Part shown: positions 8,010-15,823 of the stretch, one piece after another | Layout of the letters: every line of letters starts with the position of its first letter | Position numbering within the stretch: position 1 is the first letter of the stretch | Origin: an uncultured Clostridia bacterium | Lineage (GTDB): Bacteria; Bacillota; Clostridia; Oscillospirales; Acutalibacteraceae | NCBI GenBank assembly: GCA_937898195.1 | Contig: CALEJD010000051.1 | Coordinates: 1-18,156 of the forward strand | Direction: 5' to 3' | Length of the DNA: 18,156 nt | The notes under the pieces: generated by a model | Told to the model about the DNA's origin: nothing | The model's database searches: none | The model's input: only the letters and a program-made list of their open reading frames with translations | Program-made: the position numbers and the translations under genes

Positions 8010-8472
8010 TTATATCACCATTCCCTTTAATAAATTCAAACAATCTAGTGCAACCAAGCAAAACATCGTCATAAGTAGTGCCAAAATCCCTTGTGTACCA
8101 TGGGTCAGCAACATCACGGTCAATATGCGCAAAACTCAATAATTTATGTATCTTGTTATCTTTGTCATAACCGATAATGCGGTTTATGTTTCTCATATTT
8201 GCGCTATCCATTCCAATTATGAAATCATATTTTTCATAGTCGTATTTTGTAAGTTGAACTGCTTGTCTTTTAGTGTATGGGATAGCCATTTCGTCAAGTA
8301 TTTTCTTTGTGCCCCAATGAGTATCATTACCGATTTCTTCGGTGCTTGTAGCACTTGAACAAATTAGAAATTCGTTTTCCATACCATTCTTTTTAACAAT
8401 ATCTTTCATCACAAATTCTGCCATAGTAGAACGACAGATATTGCCGTGGCAGACGAACATAATTCTAATCAT
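8002..8472 (-). CDS. Low-molecular-weight protein tyrosine phosphatase
   Basis: A 156-residue LMW-PTP, the usual length. The CX5R phosphate loop is at residues 8-14 (CHGNICR) followed by S15, and the general-acid loop carries D123-P124 (VADPWYTRDF). Bacterial members dephosphorylate tyrosine kinases of polysaccharide export or, as YwlE, phosphoarginine proteins; the sequence alone does not choose between these, and no tyrosine or arginine kinase is in the window. AAAGGT precedes the ATG at 8472 by about 8 bases. Its last codons overlap the start of the downstream glycosidase-like gene by 8 bases, so the two are made together. A promoter candidate lies just upstream at 8494-8521. Confidence 0.93.
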   Translation of the reverse strand: MIRIMFVCHGNICRSTMAEFVMKDIVKKNGMENEFLICSSATSTEEIGNDTHWGTKKILDEMAIPYTKRQAVQLTKYDYEKYDFIIGMDSANMRNINRIIGYDKDNKIHKLLSFAHIDRDVADPWYTRDFGTTYDDVLLGCTRLFEFIKGNGDINV

Positions 8473-8493
8473 TAAATCAAACCTTTCATATTG

Positions 8494-8521
8494 ATTTTAC
8501 CATAAATAAAGTAATTTTCAA
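8494..8521 (-). promoter_or_regulatory. Candidate sigma-A promoter for the phosphatase-glycosidase pair
   Basis: On the minus strand TTGAAA (8521-8516) and TAAAAT (8499-8494) are 16 bases apart, with TG two bases before the -10 as in extended -10 promoters. The -10 ends about 22 bases before the start codon. Confidence 0.55.
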
Positions 8522-8522
8522 G

Positions 8523-8552
8523 TAATATTCATATTCTGCTTTTCATATTAAT
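8523..8552 (+). promoter_or_regulatory. Possible sigma-E-like promoter of spoIIID
   Basis: TAATATT (8523-8529) matches the sigma-E -35 consensus KMATATT, and CATATTAAT (8544-8552) shares CATA with the -10 consensus CATACANT, at a spacing of 14. In Bacillus subtilis spoIIID is read by sigma-E. The -10 is only a partial match in AT-rich DNA, so this is tentative. Confidence 0.35.
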
Positions 8553-8577
8553 TTATGACAGAATAGGAGGGCTTTAT

Positions 8578-8829
8578 TTGAAAGATTTAGTTGAAGAAAG
8601 AGCATCTATGCTTGGTGAATATATTGTTGAGAATGAAGCAACTGTTAGAGCAACAGCAAAAGCCTTTGGAATAAGCAAAAGTACAGTACACATGGATGTT
8701 GCTGAAAGACTTAAAAAAGTTAATCCATATTTGTATAAAGAAGTGCGAAAAGTCCTTGAAATCAACAAAGCGGAGCGTCATATTCGTGGTGGTATGGCTA
8801 CAAAAGAAAAATATATGTGCAAAAAATAG
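8578..8829 (+). CDS. spoIIID: Sporulation transcriptional regulator SpoIIID
   Basis: SpoIIID is a small DNA-binding protein of the mother cell that adjusts sigma-E and sigma-K regulons during spore formation. The 83-residue product keeps the family pattern throughout: YIVEN (15-19), TVRATAKAFGISKSTVHMDV (22-41) as the helix-turn-helix, then VNPYLYKEVRKVLE and the ending RHIRGGMATKEKY, close to the Bacillus protein I remember. The start is a TTG at 8578, selected by AGGAGG at 8565-8570 with 7 bases between. It is read divergently from the phosphatase gene. There is no clear terminator before ileS, so some readthrough into ileS is possible. Its presence shows that the organism belongs to a spore-forming lineage. 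Confidence 0.96.
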   Translation: MKDLVEERASMLGEYIVENEATVRATAKAFGISKSTVHMDVAERLKKVNPYLYKEVRKVLEINKAERHIRGGMATKEKYMCKK

Positions 8830-8858
8830 AATTATTAAGAAATTTTGCCACAAATCAC

Positions 8859-8886
8859 TTGAATTTTAGCGGTATTCGTGTATAAT
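8859..8886 (+). promoter_or_regulatory. Sigma-A promoter for ileS
   Basis: TTGAAT (8859-8864) and a perfect TATAAT (8881-8886) are 16 bases apart. A start near 8893 would leave a leader of about 43 bases before the GTG at 8936, too short for a T-box riboswitch. Confidence 0.65.
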
Positions 8887-8935
8887 ATATTCTGTTAATT
8901 TATGTACATATATCACTTGAAAGGTGGACTTTATA

Positions 8936-11900
8936 GTGGCAGACGAGAAAAATCTCTTTGTTGACCTTGAACATCAGGTCATGGAACTTTGGGACAAAGA
9001 GAAATATTATGAAAAACTTGTTGAGAAAAATAAGGGCAATAAAATGTTCCGTTTTCTTGACGGTCCTATCACTGCAAACAACCCAATGGGTATTCATCAC
9101 GCTTGGGGTAGAAGCACAAAGGATATTTTTATCCGTTATAAAGCAATGCGTGGTTATGATTGCCGTCGTCAGAACGGTTTTGACTCACAGGGTCTATGGG
9201 TTGAAGTTGAAGTTGAAAAACAACTCGGCTTCAAAACAAAGAAAGATATTGAAAATTACGGTATGGACAAGTTTACACGTCAGTGCGTTGACCGTGTAAA
9301 ACATTTCTCAGGCATTATTACTGAGCAGTCAAAGAGACTTGGTCAGTGGATGGATTGGGATAATTCATACTACACAAATACAGGCCTTAACATTCAGGGT
9401 ATCTGGCATTTCTTAAAGGAATGTGATAATCACGGTTGGATTCAGCGTGAATATAAGCCAATGCCTTGGTGCCCAAGATGTGGTACATCACTTTCTGAAC
9501 ATGAAATGACAGGTTCATATAAAATGATGACACATAACTCTGTTTTCTTCAAACTTCCTATTGAAGAACTCGGCTCAAAAATCCTTGTTTGGACAACTAC
9601 TCCTTGGACATTGTCTTCAAACGTTGCTTTGGCAGTTAACCCTGAAATCGACTATGTTGAAGTTAAAATCAAGAGTGATGACCAGACTCTTATTCTTGCT
9701 AAAAACGCAATCAAATATCTTGGTGACGATAAAGTTGAAGTTATTCGTGCACTTAAGGGTGAAGAACTTGTAGGGTATCACTATGAAACTTGTTTTGCTG
9801 ATATCCCAGCACAGCAAGGTTTTGAACACAAAATCGTAGCTTGGGAAGATGTTGCAGCTGACGAAGGTACAGGCGTTGTTCACATTGCTCCTGGTTGCGG
9901 TATTGAAGACTTTGAACTTGGTGAAAGACTTGGTCTTCCAAAGGTTATGCCTATTGACGATATGGGTATTTACCTTGATGGCTTTGGCTTTATGTCAGGT
10001 AAAGACAGCCACACAATCGCTGACGAAGTATTTGCAAAACTCGATGAACAAAACAAACTCTACAAAGTTGAACCACATGAGCATAGCTACCCAGTTTGCT
10101 GGAGATGTAAGAGCGAAATCGTTTTCCGTCTTGTTCCTGCATGGTATATTAAAACAAGTGAAATTAAACCTAAACTTATTGAATGTGCAAATTCTGTTAA
10201 ATGGGAGCCTGCTTCAAACGGTAAGCGTATGAATGACTGGCTTACAAATATGGGTGACTGGAATATTTCTCGTAAGCGTTACTACGGAATGCCACTTCCT
10301 TTCTATCCTTGTGATTGCGGTCATATCACAGTTATTGGTTCAAAAGATGAACTTCGTGAGAAGGCTGTTGACCCAGCTCAAGTTGACTCACTTCCCGAAC
10401 TTCACAGACCATGGATTGATGAAGTTAAGATTAAGTGTCCACATTGTGGAAAAGAAGTTTCTCGTGTTCCGGATATCGGTGACGTTTGGCTTGACGCTGG
10501 TATCGTTCCATTCTCAACACTTGATTACTTTACAGACAGAGAATCTTGGGAAAAGAACTTCCCAGCAGAATGGGTTACAGAAATGCACGAACAAGTTCGT
10601 CTTTGGTTCTATTCAATGCTCTTTATGAGTACTGTTCTCGTAGGTAAGGCTCCTTATGAAAGAGTTGTTACTAACGGTATGGTTGTTGCAGAAGACGGTT
10701 CTAAATTCTCAAAGACTGGCTTTATGATTAAATTCGACGAAGCTGCTGAGAAAATTGGTGCTGATACTGTTCGTTATCTCTATGCAAGTGCACCAACTAA
10801 CAATGACGTTCGTTTTGGTTATAACCTTGGTGACGAGGCAAGAAGAAAGATGCTCGGTTTCTGGAATATTTATACATTCTTTGATACCTATGCACAACTT
10901 GATAAACCAAACTTTGCTGATTATAAAGTTGATTTCTCAAAACTTACACCAATTGATAAATGGCTTGTTGTTAGAACTAACGAATTCTTAGAAAAAGCAA
11001 CTGCTTATATGGATGATTATAAGTCATCTGCAATGATTAAAGATTTTGAAATTTTTGTTGACGATATTTCAAACTGGTATATCAGAACAAACCGTCGTCG
11101 TTTCTGGAAAACAGAAGACCAAGCTGATAAGATGGTTGCTTATTGGACACTCTTTAATGCTCTTAAAGTTTGTGTTCAGACAATAGCTCCAATCACACCA
11201 TTTATGACAGAATATATCTGGCAAAATCTTATCAAAAAATGTGACCCAACAGTTGCAGAGTCAGTTCACCTTAGTGATTGGCCAACAGCTCTTGAAGGTG
11301 TTGAAGACGATGGTGTTATTGAACAAACTGCTCTTGTTCGTGAAGTAATTGCAACTGCAATGAGACTTCGTAATGAACAGCAGATTAAGGTTCGTCAACC
11401 ACTTTCAAAACTTTTTGTATGTTGCAACACAGAAACTGCTAATAAAATCAAGACATTTGAGAAAAATATTCTTGATGAACTCAATATTAAAGCAGTTGAA
11501 TACATTGATGATATTAATGTTCTTGAAGACCAGTTCCTTGCAGTTAACTTCAAAGTTGCAGGTGCAGTTCTTAAACAGAATGTTAACAAGATGAAGCAGA
11601 CTCTTGAAGGTCTTTCAGCAGACGAAATGAAAGCACTCACAGCAGCAGTTATCGCTGGTGGTGAAGTAGAAGTTCCAGGTTGGGATGAGAAATTTGATTC
11701 TTCAATCTTTGCTGTTCAGTCAAAGACAAAAGAAGGCGTTGTTTCAGCTGAGTTTGCTCCTGAAAGTGTTGTTGCTCTTGACATTGTTCTTACAGAAGAA
11801 CTCCTCAAAGAAGGTGTTGTTCGTGATATCATTCGTCAATGTCAGGTTGCTCGTAAAGACGCAGGCTATCAGGTTGAACAGAGAATCATCGCTTCAATCA

Positions 11901-12070
11901 GTGTTGATGATGAGTTTATCATAAATGCACTCACAGAAAAACTTGCTTATGTAGCAAGCGAACTTCTTGCTGATAATCTTGTTATTAATGGCGAATTAAA
12001 AGCAGATTATACAAACGAGTTCACAGTAAACGATAAAAAAGTTGCTGTATCAGTAGCAAAAGGAGAATAA
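8936..12070 (+). CDS. ileS: Isoleucyl-tRNA synthetase with GxHH in place of HIGH
   Basis: Charges tRNA-Ile with isoleucine. The 1044-residue class I synthetase has the catalytic fold (residues 30-190 and 380-640), the CP1 editing domain with TTTPWTLS (220-227) and GTGVVHIAPG (311-320), Cys pairs in WCPRCG, CWRC, CDCG and KCPHCG, an anticodon-binding domain, and a C-terminal tail with RDIIRQCQVARKDAGYQV. The signature after PITANN reads GIHH (52-55), where HxGH is expected, and the KMSKS loop reads KFSKT (590-594). The overall pattern looks like type 2 IleRS, usually tied to mupirocin tolerance. I chose GTG at 8936, 8 bases after AGGTGG (8922-8927); an in-frame GTG at 8924 overlaps that site. 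No T-box leader is present. The DUF1858 gene starts 3 bases after the stop. Whether this is the only ileS in the genome cannot be told. Confidence 0.96.
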   Translation: MADEKNLFVDLEHQVMELWDKEKYYEKLVEKNKGNKMFRFLDGPITANNPMGIHHAWGRSTKDIFIRYKAMRGYDCRRQNGFDSQGLWVEVEVEKQLGFKTKKDIENYGMDKFTRQCVDRVKHFSGIITEQSKRLGQWMDWDNSYYTNTGLNIQGIWHFLKECDNHGWIQREYKPMPWCPRCGTSLSEHEMTGSYKMMTHNSVFFKLPIEELGSKILVWTTTPWTLSSNVALAVNPEIDYVEVKIKSDDQTLILAKNAIKYLGDDKVEVIRALKGEELVGYHYETCFADIPAQQGFEHKIVAWEDVAADEGTGVVHIAPGCGIEDFELGERLGLPKVMPIDDMGIYLDGFGFMSGKDSHTIADEVFAKLDEQNKLYKVEPHEHSYPVCWRCKSEIVFRLVPAWYIKTSEIKPKLIECANSVKWEPASNGKRMNDWLTNMGDWNISRKRYYGMPLPFYPCDCGHITVIGSKDELREKAVDPAQVDSLPELHRPWIDEVKIKCPHCGKEVSRVPDIGDVWLDAGIVPFSTLDYFTDRESWEKNFPAEWVTEMHEQVRLWFYSMLFMSTVLVGKAPYERVVTNGMVVAEDGSKFSKTGFMIKFDEAAEKIGADTVRYLYASAPTNNDVRFGYNLGDEARRKMLGFWNIYTFFDTYAQLDKPNFADYKVDFSKLTPIDKWLVVRTNEFLEKATAYMDDYKSSAMIKDFEIFVDDISNWYIRTNRRRFWKTEDQADKMVAYWTLFNALKVCVQTIAPITPFMTEYIWQNLIKKCDPTVAESVHLSDWPTALEGVEDDGVIEQTALVREVIATAMRLRNEQQIKVRQPLSKLFVCCNTETANKIKTFEKNILDELNIKAVEYIDDINVLEDQFLAVNFKVAGAVLKQNVNKMKQTLEGLSADEMKALTAAVIAGGEVEVPGWDEKFDSSIFAVQSKTKEGVVSAEFAPESVVALDIVLTEELLKEGVVRDIIRQCQVARKDAGYQVEQRIIASISVDDEFIINALTEKLAYVASELLADNLVINGELKADYTNEFTVNDKKVAVSVAKGE

Positions 12071-12073
12071 AAG

Positions 12074-12286
12074 ATGTTTCAGGTTACAAAAGATATGAAT
12101 ATCGGCGAAATCCTTGATAACGCAAGAGAAACAGTTCCATTTTTCTTGAATCTTGGTATGCATTGTCTCGGTTGCCCTTCAGCACGTGGTGAAACTGTTG
12201 AACAGGCTTGTATGGTTCATGGTGTTGACCCTGACGAGTTTGTTGAAGGCATTAACGCATTCCTTAAAGAAAACGCAAACAAATAA
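12074..12286 (+). CDS. DUF1858 domain-containing small protein
   Basis: A 70-residue protein that is a single DUF1858 domain: an N-terminal VTKDMNIGEILD, then GMHCLGCPSARGET with a CxxC pair at C31 and C34, and a further Cys at 46. The domain also occurs at the front of proteins related to iron-sulfur repair (ScdA-like) and hybrid-cluster proteins, so a redox or metal-linked role is possible, but no function is established for the stand-alone form. AGGAG at 12061-12065, inside the end of ileS, serves its ATG, and the start is 3 bases after the ileS stop. It is therefore almost certainly translated from the ileS transcript. A terminator follows. Confidence 0.88.
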   Translation: MFQVTKDMNIGEILDNARETVPFFLNLGMHCLGCPSARGETVEQACMVHGVDPDEFVEGINAFLKENANK

Positions 12287-12295
12287 TAAAAAAAT

Positions 12296-12319
12296 TCCCC
12301 CTAGAAATAGGGGGATTTT
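12296..12319 (+). terminator. Rho-independent terminator after the DUF1858 gene
   Basis: An eight-pair stem (12296-12303 with 12308-12315) closes a GAAA tetraloop and is followed by TTTT. The T run is short. Only 24 bases separate it from the trmK start and I see no promoter there, so trmK may depend on readthrough or on a promoter inside the upstream gene. Confidence 0.8.
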
Positions 12320-12343
12320 GTTCAAAAGAGGTGAGTTAGTTAT

Positions 12344-13012
12344 ATGAAACTTGATAGCAGATTAATGGCTATTGCGAATTTAGTCAGAAAAGATAAAATC
12401 TTTGCAGATATTGGCACAGACCATGCATATCTTCCTGTGTATTTGGTTGAAAAAGGTGTTATAAAAAAGGCGATTGCTGCAGATTTGCGTGTTGGTCCAC
12501 TTGAAAATGCCAAACTTGCAGTTGATTCATATAACTACTCTGATAAAATTGAACTTCGTCTTTCTGACGGACTTGATAATTTTAAAGCAAACGAAGTCGA
12601 AGAAATTGCCGTTGCAGGTATGGGTGGACTTTTAATTTCTTCTTTTATTGAAAGAACAGATTGGTTGAAAAAAAGTGATATTCACTTGATTTTACAACCA
12701 ATGACCCATGTTGAAGAACTTCGAAAAGCACTTTTTGACAATGGTTTTATTATTGATAATGAAGTGGTTGCCGAAGATGGCGATAAGCTTTACATAATAA
12801 TCAGCGCCTATTATTATGGCGACGCAACATCATATACCGATTTTGATTTGATTGTGGGTAGATTGCCTTTAAATAAGGACACCTTATCTATCAAATATCT
12901 GTCAAAGATATTTGAAAAATACAATAAGAAGTTAATAGCACTCAAAAAAGCAAATAAAGATTGTGATGATTTAGAAAAGTTAGTAGGGGAGTTGAGTAAA
13001 TGGCAACAGTAA
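12344..13012 (+). CDS. trmK: tRNA (adenine(22)-N1)-methyltransferase
   Basis: TrmK methylates N1 of adenine 22 in the D-loop side of bacterial tRNAs using S-adenosylmethionine. The 222-residue protein has the SAM-binding motif I as ADIGTDHAYLP (residues 21-31), AADLRVGPLENA for motif II, the family-specific AGMGG at 91-95, and LQPMTH at 117-122. Length and the C-terminal helical coiled-coil part fit the family. GAGGTGA at 12328-12334 lies 9 bases before the ATG. The gene overlaps the next one by 13 bases, the usual trmK/Nif3-like neighbourhood in Firmicutes, which supports the assignment. The SAM it uses is made by MetK, encoded further right in this window. Confidence 0.94.
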   Translation: MKLDSRLMAIANLVRKDKIFADIGTDHAYLPVYLVEKGVIKKAIAADLRVGPLENAKLAVDSYNYSDKIELRLSDGLDNFKANEVEEIAVAGMGGLLISSFIERTDWLKKSDIHLILQPMTHVEELRKALFDNGFIIDNEVVAEDGDKLYIIISAYYYGDATSYTDFDLIVGRLPLNKDTLSIKYLSKIFEKYNKKLIALKKANKDCDDLEKLVGELSKWQQ

Positions 13013-13743
13013 AAGATGTTTATAATTTTATTGATAAAATTGCACCTTTTAACACACAAGAAGAATGGGACAATGCAGGCCTTCTTGTTGGCAATGAAAA
13101 TCAAAGTGTAAATAAAATTTTATTTGCCCTTGATATCACAATAGATGTTGTAAATCAGGCTATTAAATATGGTGCTGATTTAATTATTACTCATCATCCT
13201 TTGATTTTTAAACCAGTTTCAAAGGTTTTAAGTGATACTATTATTTTTAAACTCATCGAAAATAAAATCAGCATAATTTGTGCTCATACCAATTATGATA
13301 AAGCCATTGGTGGTGTCAACGATATTCTTTGTAAAAAAGTTGGCTTTAATAAGTTTGAAAAAGTTGAAAATACTTGCTTAAATATTGCATATAAGGATAA
13401 ATCGATTTCAGCTAAAGAATTCGTATGTGAAATCAAAACTAAACTTGGTGGAGTTGTAAGATATAATTCTGTTGATAAGAAGATATGTAAAGTTGCCGTT
13501 TGCAGTGGCTCAGGAAGTGATTATTTAACACTCGCAAAAGAGTTGAAATGCGACGCCTTACTTACAGGAGATGCTTCTCACCACGCTTTTCTTGATGCAA
13601 ATGAGATGGGTATTTTATTAGTTGCAGCAGGGCATTTTGAAACTGAAAACATTGCAATTAAACCATTGTTAGAAAAAATACAAAAAGAATTTAATATAAA
13701 CTGTGTTTTAGCAGTACAAAACACACCTATTATAACGATTTAA
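13000..13743 (+). CDS. Nif3-like dinuclear metal centre protein
   Basis: A 247-residue Nif3/YqfO-family protein of the short form, without the inserted PII-like domain found in longer members. Expected metal ligands are visible: HHP at H65-H66, HTNYD with D100, and GHFETE with H212 and E216. Members assemble as hexamers around a two-metal site; proposed roles include GTP cyclohydrolase-type hydrolysis, but the true function is unresolved. The ATG at 13000 lies inside the end of trmK, in another frame, with AGGGGAG at 12985-12991 upstream, so the two are translationally coupled. The next gene, rqcH, starts 8 bases after this stop. Confidence 0.93.
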   Translation: MATVKDVYNFIDKIAPFNTQEEWDNAGLLVGNENQSVNKILFALDITIDVVNQAIKYGADLIITHHPLIFKPVSKVLSDTIIFKLIENKISIICAHTNYDKAIGGVNDILCKKVGFNKFEKVENTCLNIAYKDKSISAKEFVCEIKTKLGGVVRYNSVDKKICKVAVCSGSGSDYLTLAKELKCDALLTGDASHHAFLDANEMGILLVAAGHFETENIAIKPLLEKIQKEFNINCVLAVQNTPIITI

Positions 13744-13751
13744 GAGGTTTT

Positions 13752-15500
13752 ATGGCATTAGATGGAATTACACTCGGGCTTGTAAAAAACGAGCTTAAAA
13801 ACTACATTTTAGGCTCTAAAATTGATAAAATACATCAACCTTCAAAAAATGAGTTGGTGTTTATTTTGCGTACCCGAAATGGTGGATATAGACTATATTT
13901 ATCCTGTGACGGACAAAGCCCAAGAGTACATTTAACAAGATATAATCTTGAAAATCCTAAAACACCACCAATGCTATGTATGTTGCTTCGCAAAAGACTG
14001 TGCGGTGCAACTCTTGTTGACATTAAACAGATTAATAATGACAGAATTTTGATTTTTGAGTTTGATGGTACAACTGAAATTGGGGATAAAACAAAATATT
14101 ATATTATCTGTGAAATAATGGGGCAGAGAAGTAATATAATTCTTTGCGGTAATGATTACAGAATTATTGACGCTATAAAAAGAGTTGACGAAGAAAAGAC
14201 ATCAGTTCGTGAGATTCTGCCTGGGCTCAAATATGAGTTACCACCAATGCAAGAAAAGTGCAATATTTATACGGATAGTTCCGACGTCATTGCAAATACA
14301 ATTCTATCCACTCCTGAAAAAATGCTCTCAAAAGCTATTTTGGAACGTATTGAAGGCTTCTCACCAATTGTTGCTCGTGAGATTGCATATAGAACCGTAT
14401 TCGACGATAAGCAAGTCGGTTTGCTTTCTGATATTGAAAAAGAAAGACTTATAGGTGAAATCGAAACAATAAAAAATGAAATAAGTAATAATGAGTTTAC
14501 ATTACTTAATTCTGTTGACGGAGTTCCATTCGATTTTTCATTTACCGACATACGTCAATATGGCAACTCATTCACGAAAAAAATTTATAATTCAATTTCT
14601 GAATTATTGGATGATTTTTATTTTGAACAAGATAAGATTAATCGTACTAAAAGAAAAGCCGCTGACTTATTTAAGTTGTTGAATAGTGCGATTGAGAGAA
14701 CGTCAAGAAAAATTAATAATAGAAGACTTGAACTCGAAAAAAGTGTTAGCCGTGAGCAAATTAGAATTTATGCAGAATTGATTACGGCAAATCAATATCG
14801 GTTAACAGAAAAGTCATCAGTTTACAGATTAGAGAATTATTATGATAATAACAATATTATTGAAATTCAGGTAAATCCAGCATTATCACCATTGCAGAAT
14901 GCTCAAAAGTATTTTAAAGAATATAAAAAGGCTGCTAATGCTGAAAAAATGCTATATTCGCTTATAGAAGATGGTGAACAAGAGCTAATTTATCTTGACA
15001 CGGTTCTTGATAATTTATCACGCGCAGAAACTGAAAGAGAAATTGCAGAAATTCGTGATGAGTTAGAACAAGGCGGATATTTAAAGATAAAGAAGGGGAA
15101 TAAGCCAAAAAAAGAAAAGCCTTTACCTCCATTAGAGTTTATGTCCAGCGATGGATTTAAAATTTTAGTTGGAAGAAATAATGTACAAAATGATATTTTG
15201 ACTTTGAAAACTGCAAAGAATTACGATATGTGGTTGCATATTCAAAAGTATGCGGGTTCACATACAATAATTATCGCCGACAAAAAAGAGATAACAGATA
15301 TTGCCATTTACGAAGCAGCGTGTATTTCAGTATATTATAGCAAAGCGCAAAACTCATCATCCGTTGCTGTTGATTATACTTTGGTTAAAAATGTTAAAAA
15401 GCCTGTTGGCGCAAAGCCAGGTAAGGTAATTTATAACACATATAACACAATTTATGTAACACCGCAAAAAGAGTTAGTTGAAAAACTTTGCATAAAATAA
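13752..15500 (+). CDS. rqcH: Ribosome quality control protein RqcH (NFACT family)
   Basis: RqcH binds obstructed 50S subunits with a stalled peptidyl-tRNA and recruits tRNA-Ala to add a C-terminal alanine tail that marks the peptide for proteolysis. The 582-residue protein has the full NFACT layout: NFACT-N from residue 1 (MALDGITLGLVKNEL), the D97-R98 pair needed for alanine tailing in the Bacillus protein, helix-hairpin-helix around 195-230, a long coiled coil at about 290-430, and NFACT-R near 465-540 with MWLHIQKYAGSHTII. Older names are FbpA or fibronectin-binding protein; no signal peptide is seen, so cytoplasmic action is expected. GAGG at 13744-13747 is only 4 bases from the ATG, a tight spacing. 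Last gene of the trmK unit, with a strong terminator behind it. Confidence 0.94.
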   Translation: MALDGITLGLVKNELKNYILGSKIDKIHQPSKNELVFILRTRNGGYRLYLSCDGQSPRVHLTRYNLENPKTPPMLCMLLRKRLCGATLVDIKQINNDRILIFEFDGTTEIGDKTKYYIICEIMGQRSNIILCGNDYRIIDAIKRVDEEKTSVREILPGLKYELPPMQEKCNIYTDSSDVIANTILSTPEKMLSKAILERIEGFSPIVAREIAYRTVFDDKQVGLLSDIEKERLIGEIETIKNEISNNEFTLLNSVDGVPFDFSFTDIRQYGNSFTKKIYNSISELLDDFYFEQDKINRTKRKAADLFKLLNSAIERTSRKINNRRLELEKSVSREQIRIYAELITANQYRLTEKSSVYRLENYYDNNNIIEIQVNPALSPLQNAQKYFKEYKKAANAEKMLYSLIEDGEQELIYLDTVLDNLSRAETEREIAEIRDELEQGGYLKIKKGNKPKKEKPLPPLEFMSSDGFKILVGRNNVQNDILTLKTAKNYDMWLHIQKYAGSHTIIIADKKEITDIAIYEAACISVYYSKAQNSSSVAVDYTLVKNVKKPVGAKPGKVIYNTYNTIYVTPQKELVEKLCIK

Positions 15501-15527
15501 ACCGGAAAGAAAAATCTTTCCGGTTTT
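15499..15527. terminator. Bidirectional terminator between rqcH and the DUF378 gene
   Basis: A perfect twelve-pair stem (15499-15510 with 15515-15526) closes an AAAA loop, with A at the left flank and T at the right. It can end both rqcH (plus, stop 15498-15500) and the DUF378 gene (minus, stop at 15533-15535). Confidence 0.92.
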
Positions 15528-15532
15528 AATTT

Positions 15533-15748
15533 TTATACTTCATCAGAAACGAGAATCTCGTTATGACGGAATAAAAGTGACAAGCACCAAATTCCTGCTA
15601 ATGCAATTACTGTATAAATAATTCGGCTGATTATTGCACCTTGACCACCAAAGAGCCAAGCAACAAGGTCAAACTGAAACAAACCAATTGCACCCCAGTT
15701 AATTGCACCGACAATAACAAGAATTAATGAAATTCTGTCAAGCATCAT
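15533..15748 (-). CDS. DUF378 small membrane protein
   Basis: About 71 residues, mostly two hydrophobic helices (roughly residues 6-26 and 39-60) joined by a short loop with FDLVAWLFGG. The LVIVGAINWGAIGLF stretch is the hallmark of DUF378, a family of two-helix inner membrane proteins of unknown function. AAGGAG at 15759-15754 allows ATG at 15748 (5 bases) or ATG at 15745 (8 bases). I use the first, but the second is equally possible; a GTG at 15754 overlaps the ribosome site and is rejected. It lies downstream of metK on the same strand but has its own promoter candidate. Confidence 0.9.
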   Translation of the reverse strand: MMLDRISLILVIVGAINWGAIGLFQFDLVAWLFGGQGAIISRIIYTVIALAGIWCLSLLFRHNEILVSDEV

Positions 15749-15789
15749 ATTCACTCCTTAAAATAAACGTTGGATTTACTTGCACGATT

Positions 15790-15819
15790 ATTATAAGTAA
15801 AAATATATGCTTTATTCAA
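15790..15819 (-). promoter_or_regulatory. Candidate sigma-A promoter for the DUF378 gene
   Basis: On the minus strand TTGAAT (15819-15814) and a perfect TATAAT (15795-15790) are 18 bases apart, between the metK stop at 15824 and the DUF378 start. No hairpin terminator is seen directly after metK, so readthrough is also possible. Confidence 0.5.
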
Positions 15820-15823
15820 AAAA

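Noticed and set aside
8830..8935. A T-box riboswitch in front of ileS, as is common in Firmicutes
   Set aside because: Only about 43 bases lie between the promoter and the start codon, and I find no T-box core or terminator hairpin there.
9753..10628. Several overlapping open frames on both strands within ileS
   Set aside because: The ileS frame is continuous and conserved; the others have leucine-rich, low-meaning translations typical of shadow frames.
12287..12343. A dedicated promoter for trmK
   Set aside because: After the terminator hairpin only 24 bases remain, and no -35/-10 pair fits; expression by readthrough or an internal upstream promoter is more likely.
12814..13104. Minus-strand open frame across the trmK/Nif3-like junction
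   Set aside because: It is opposite two well-supported overlapping genes, with no ribosome site and a compositionally biased translation.
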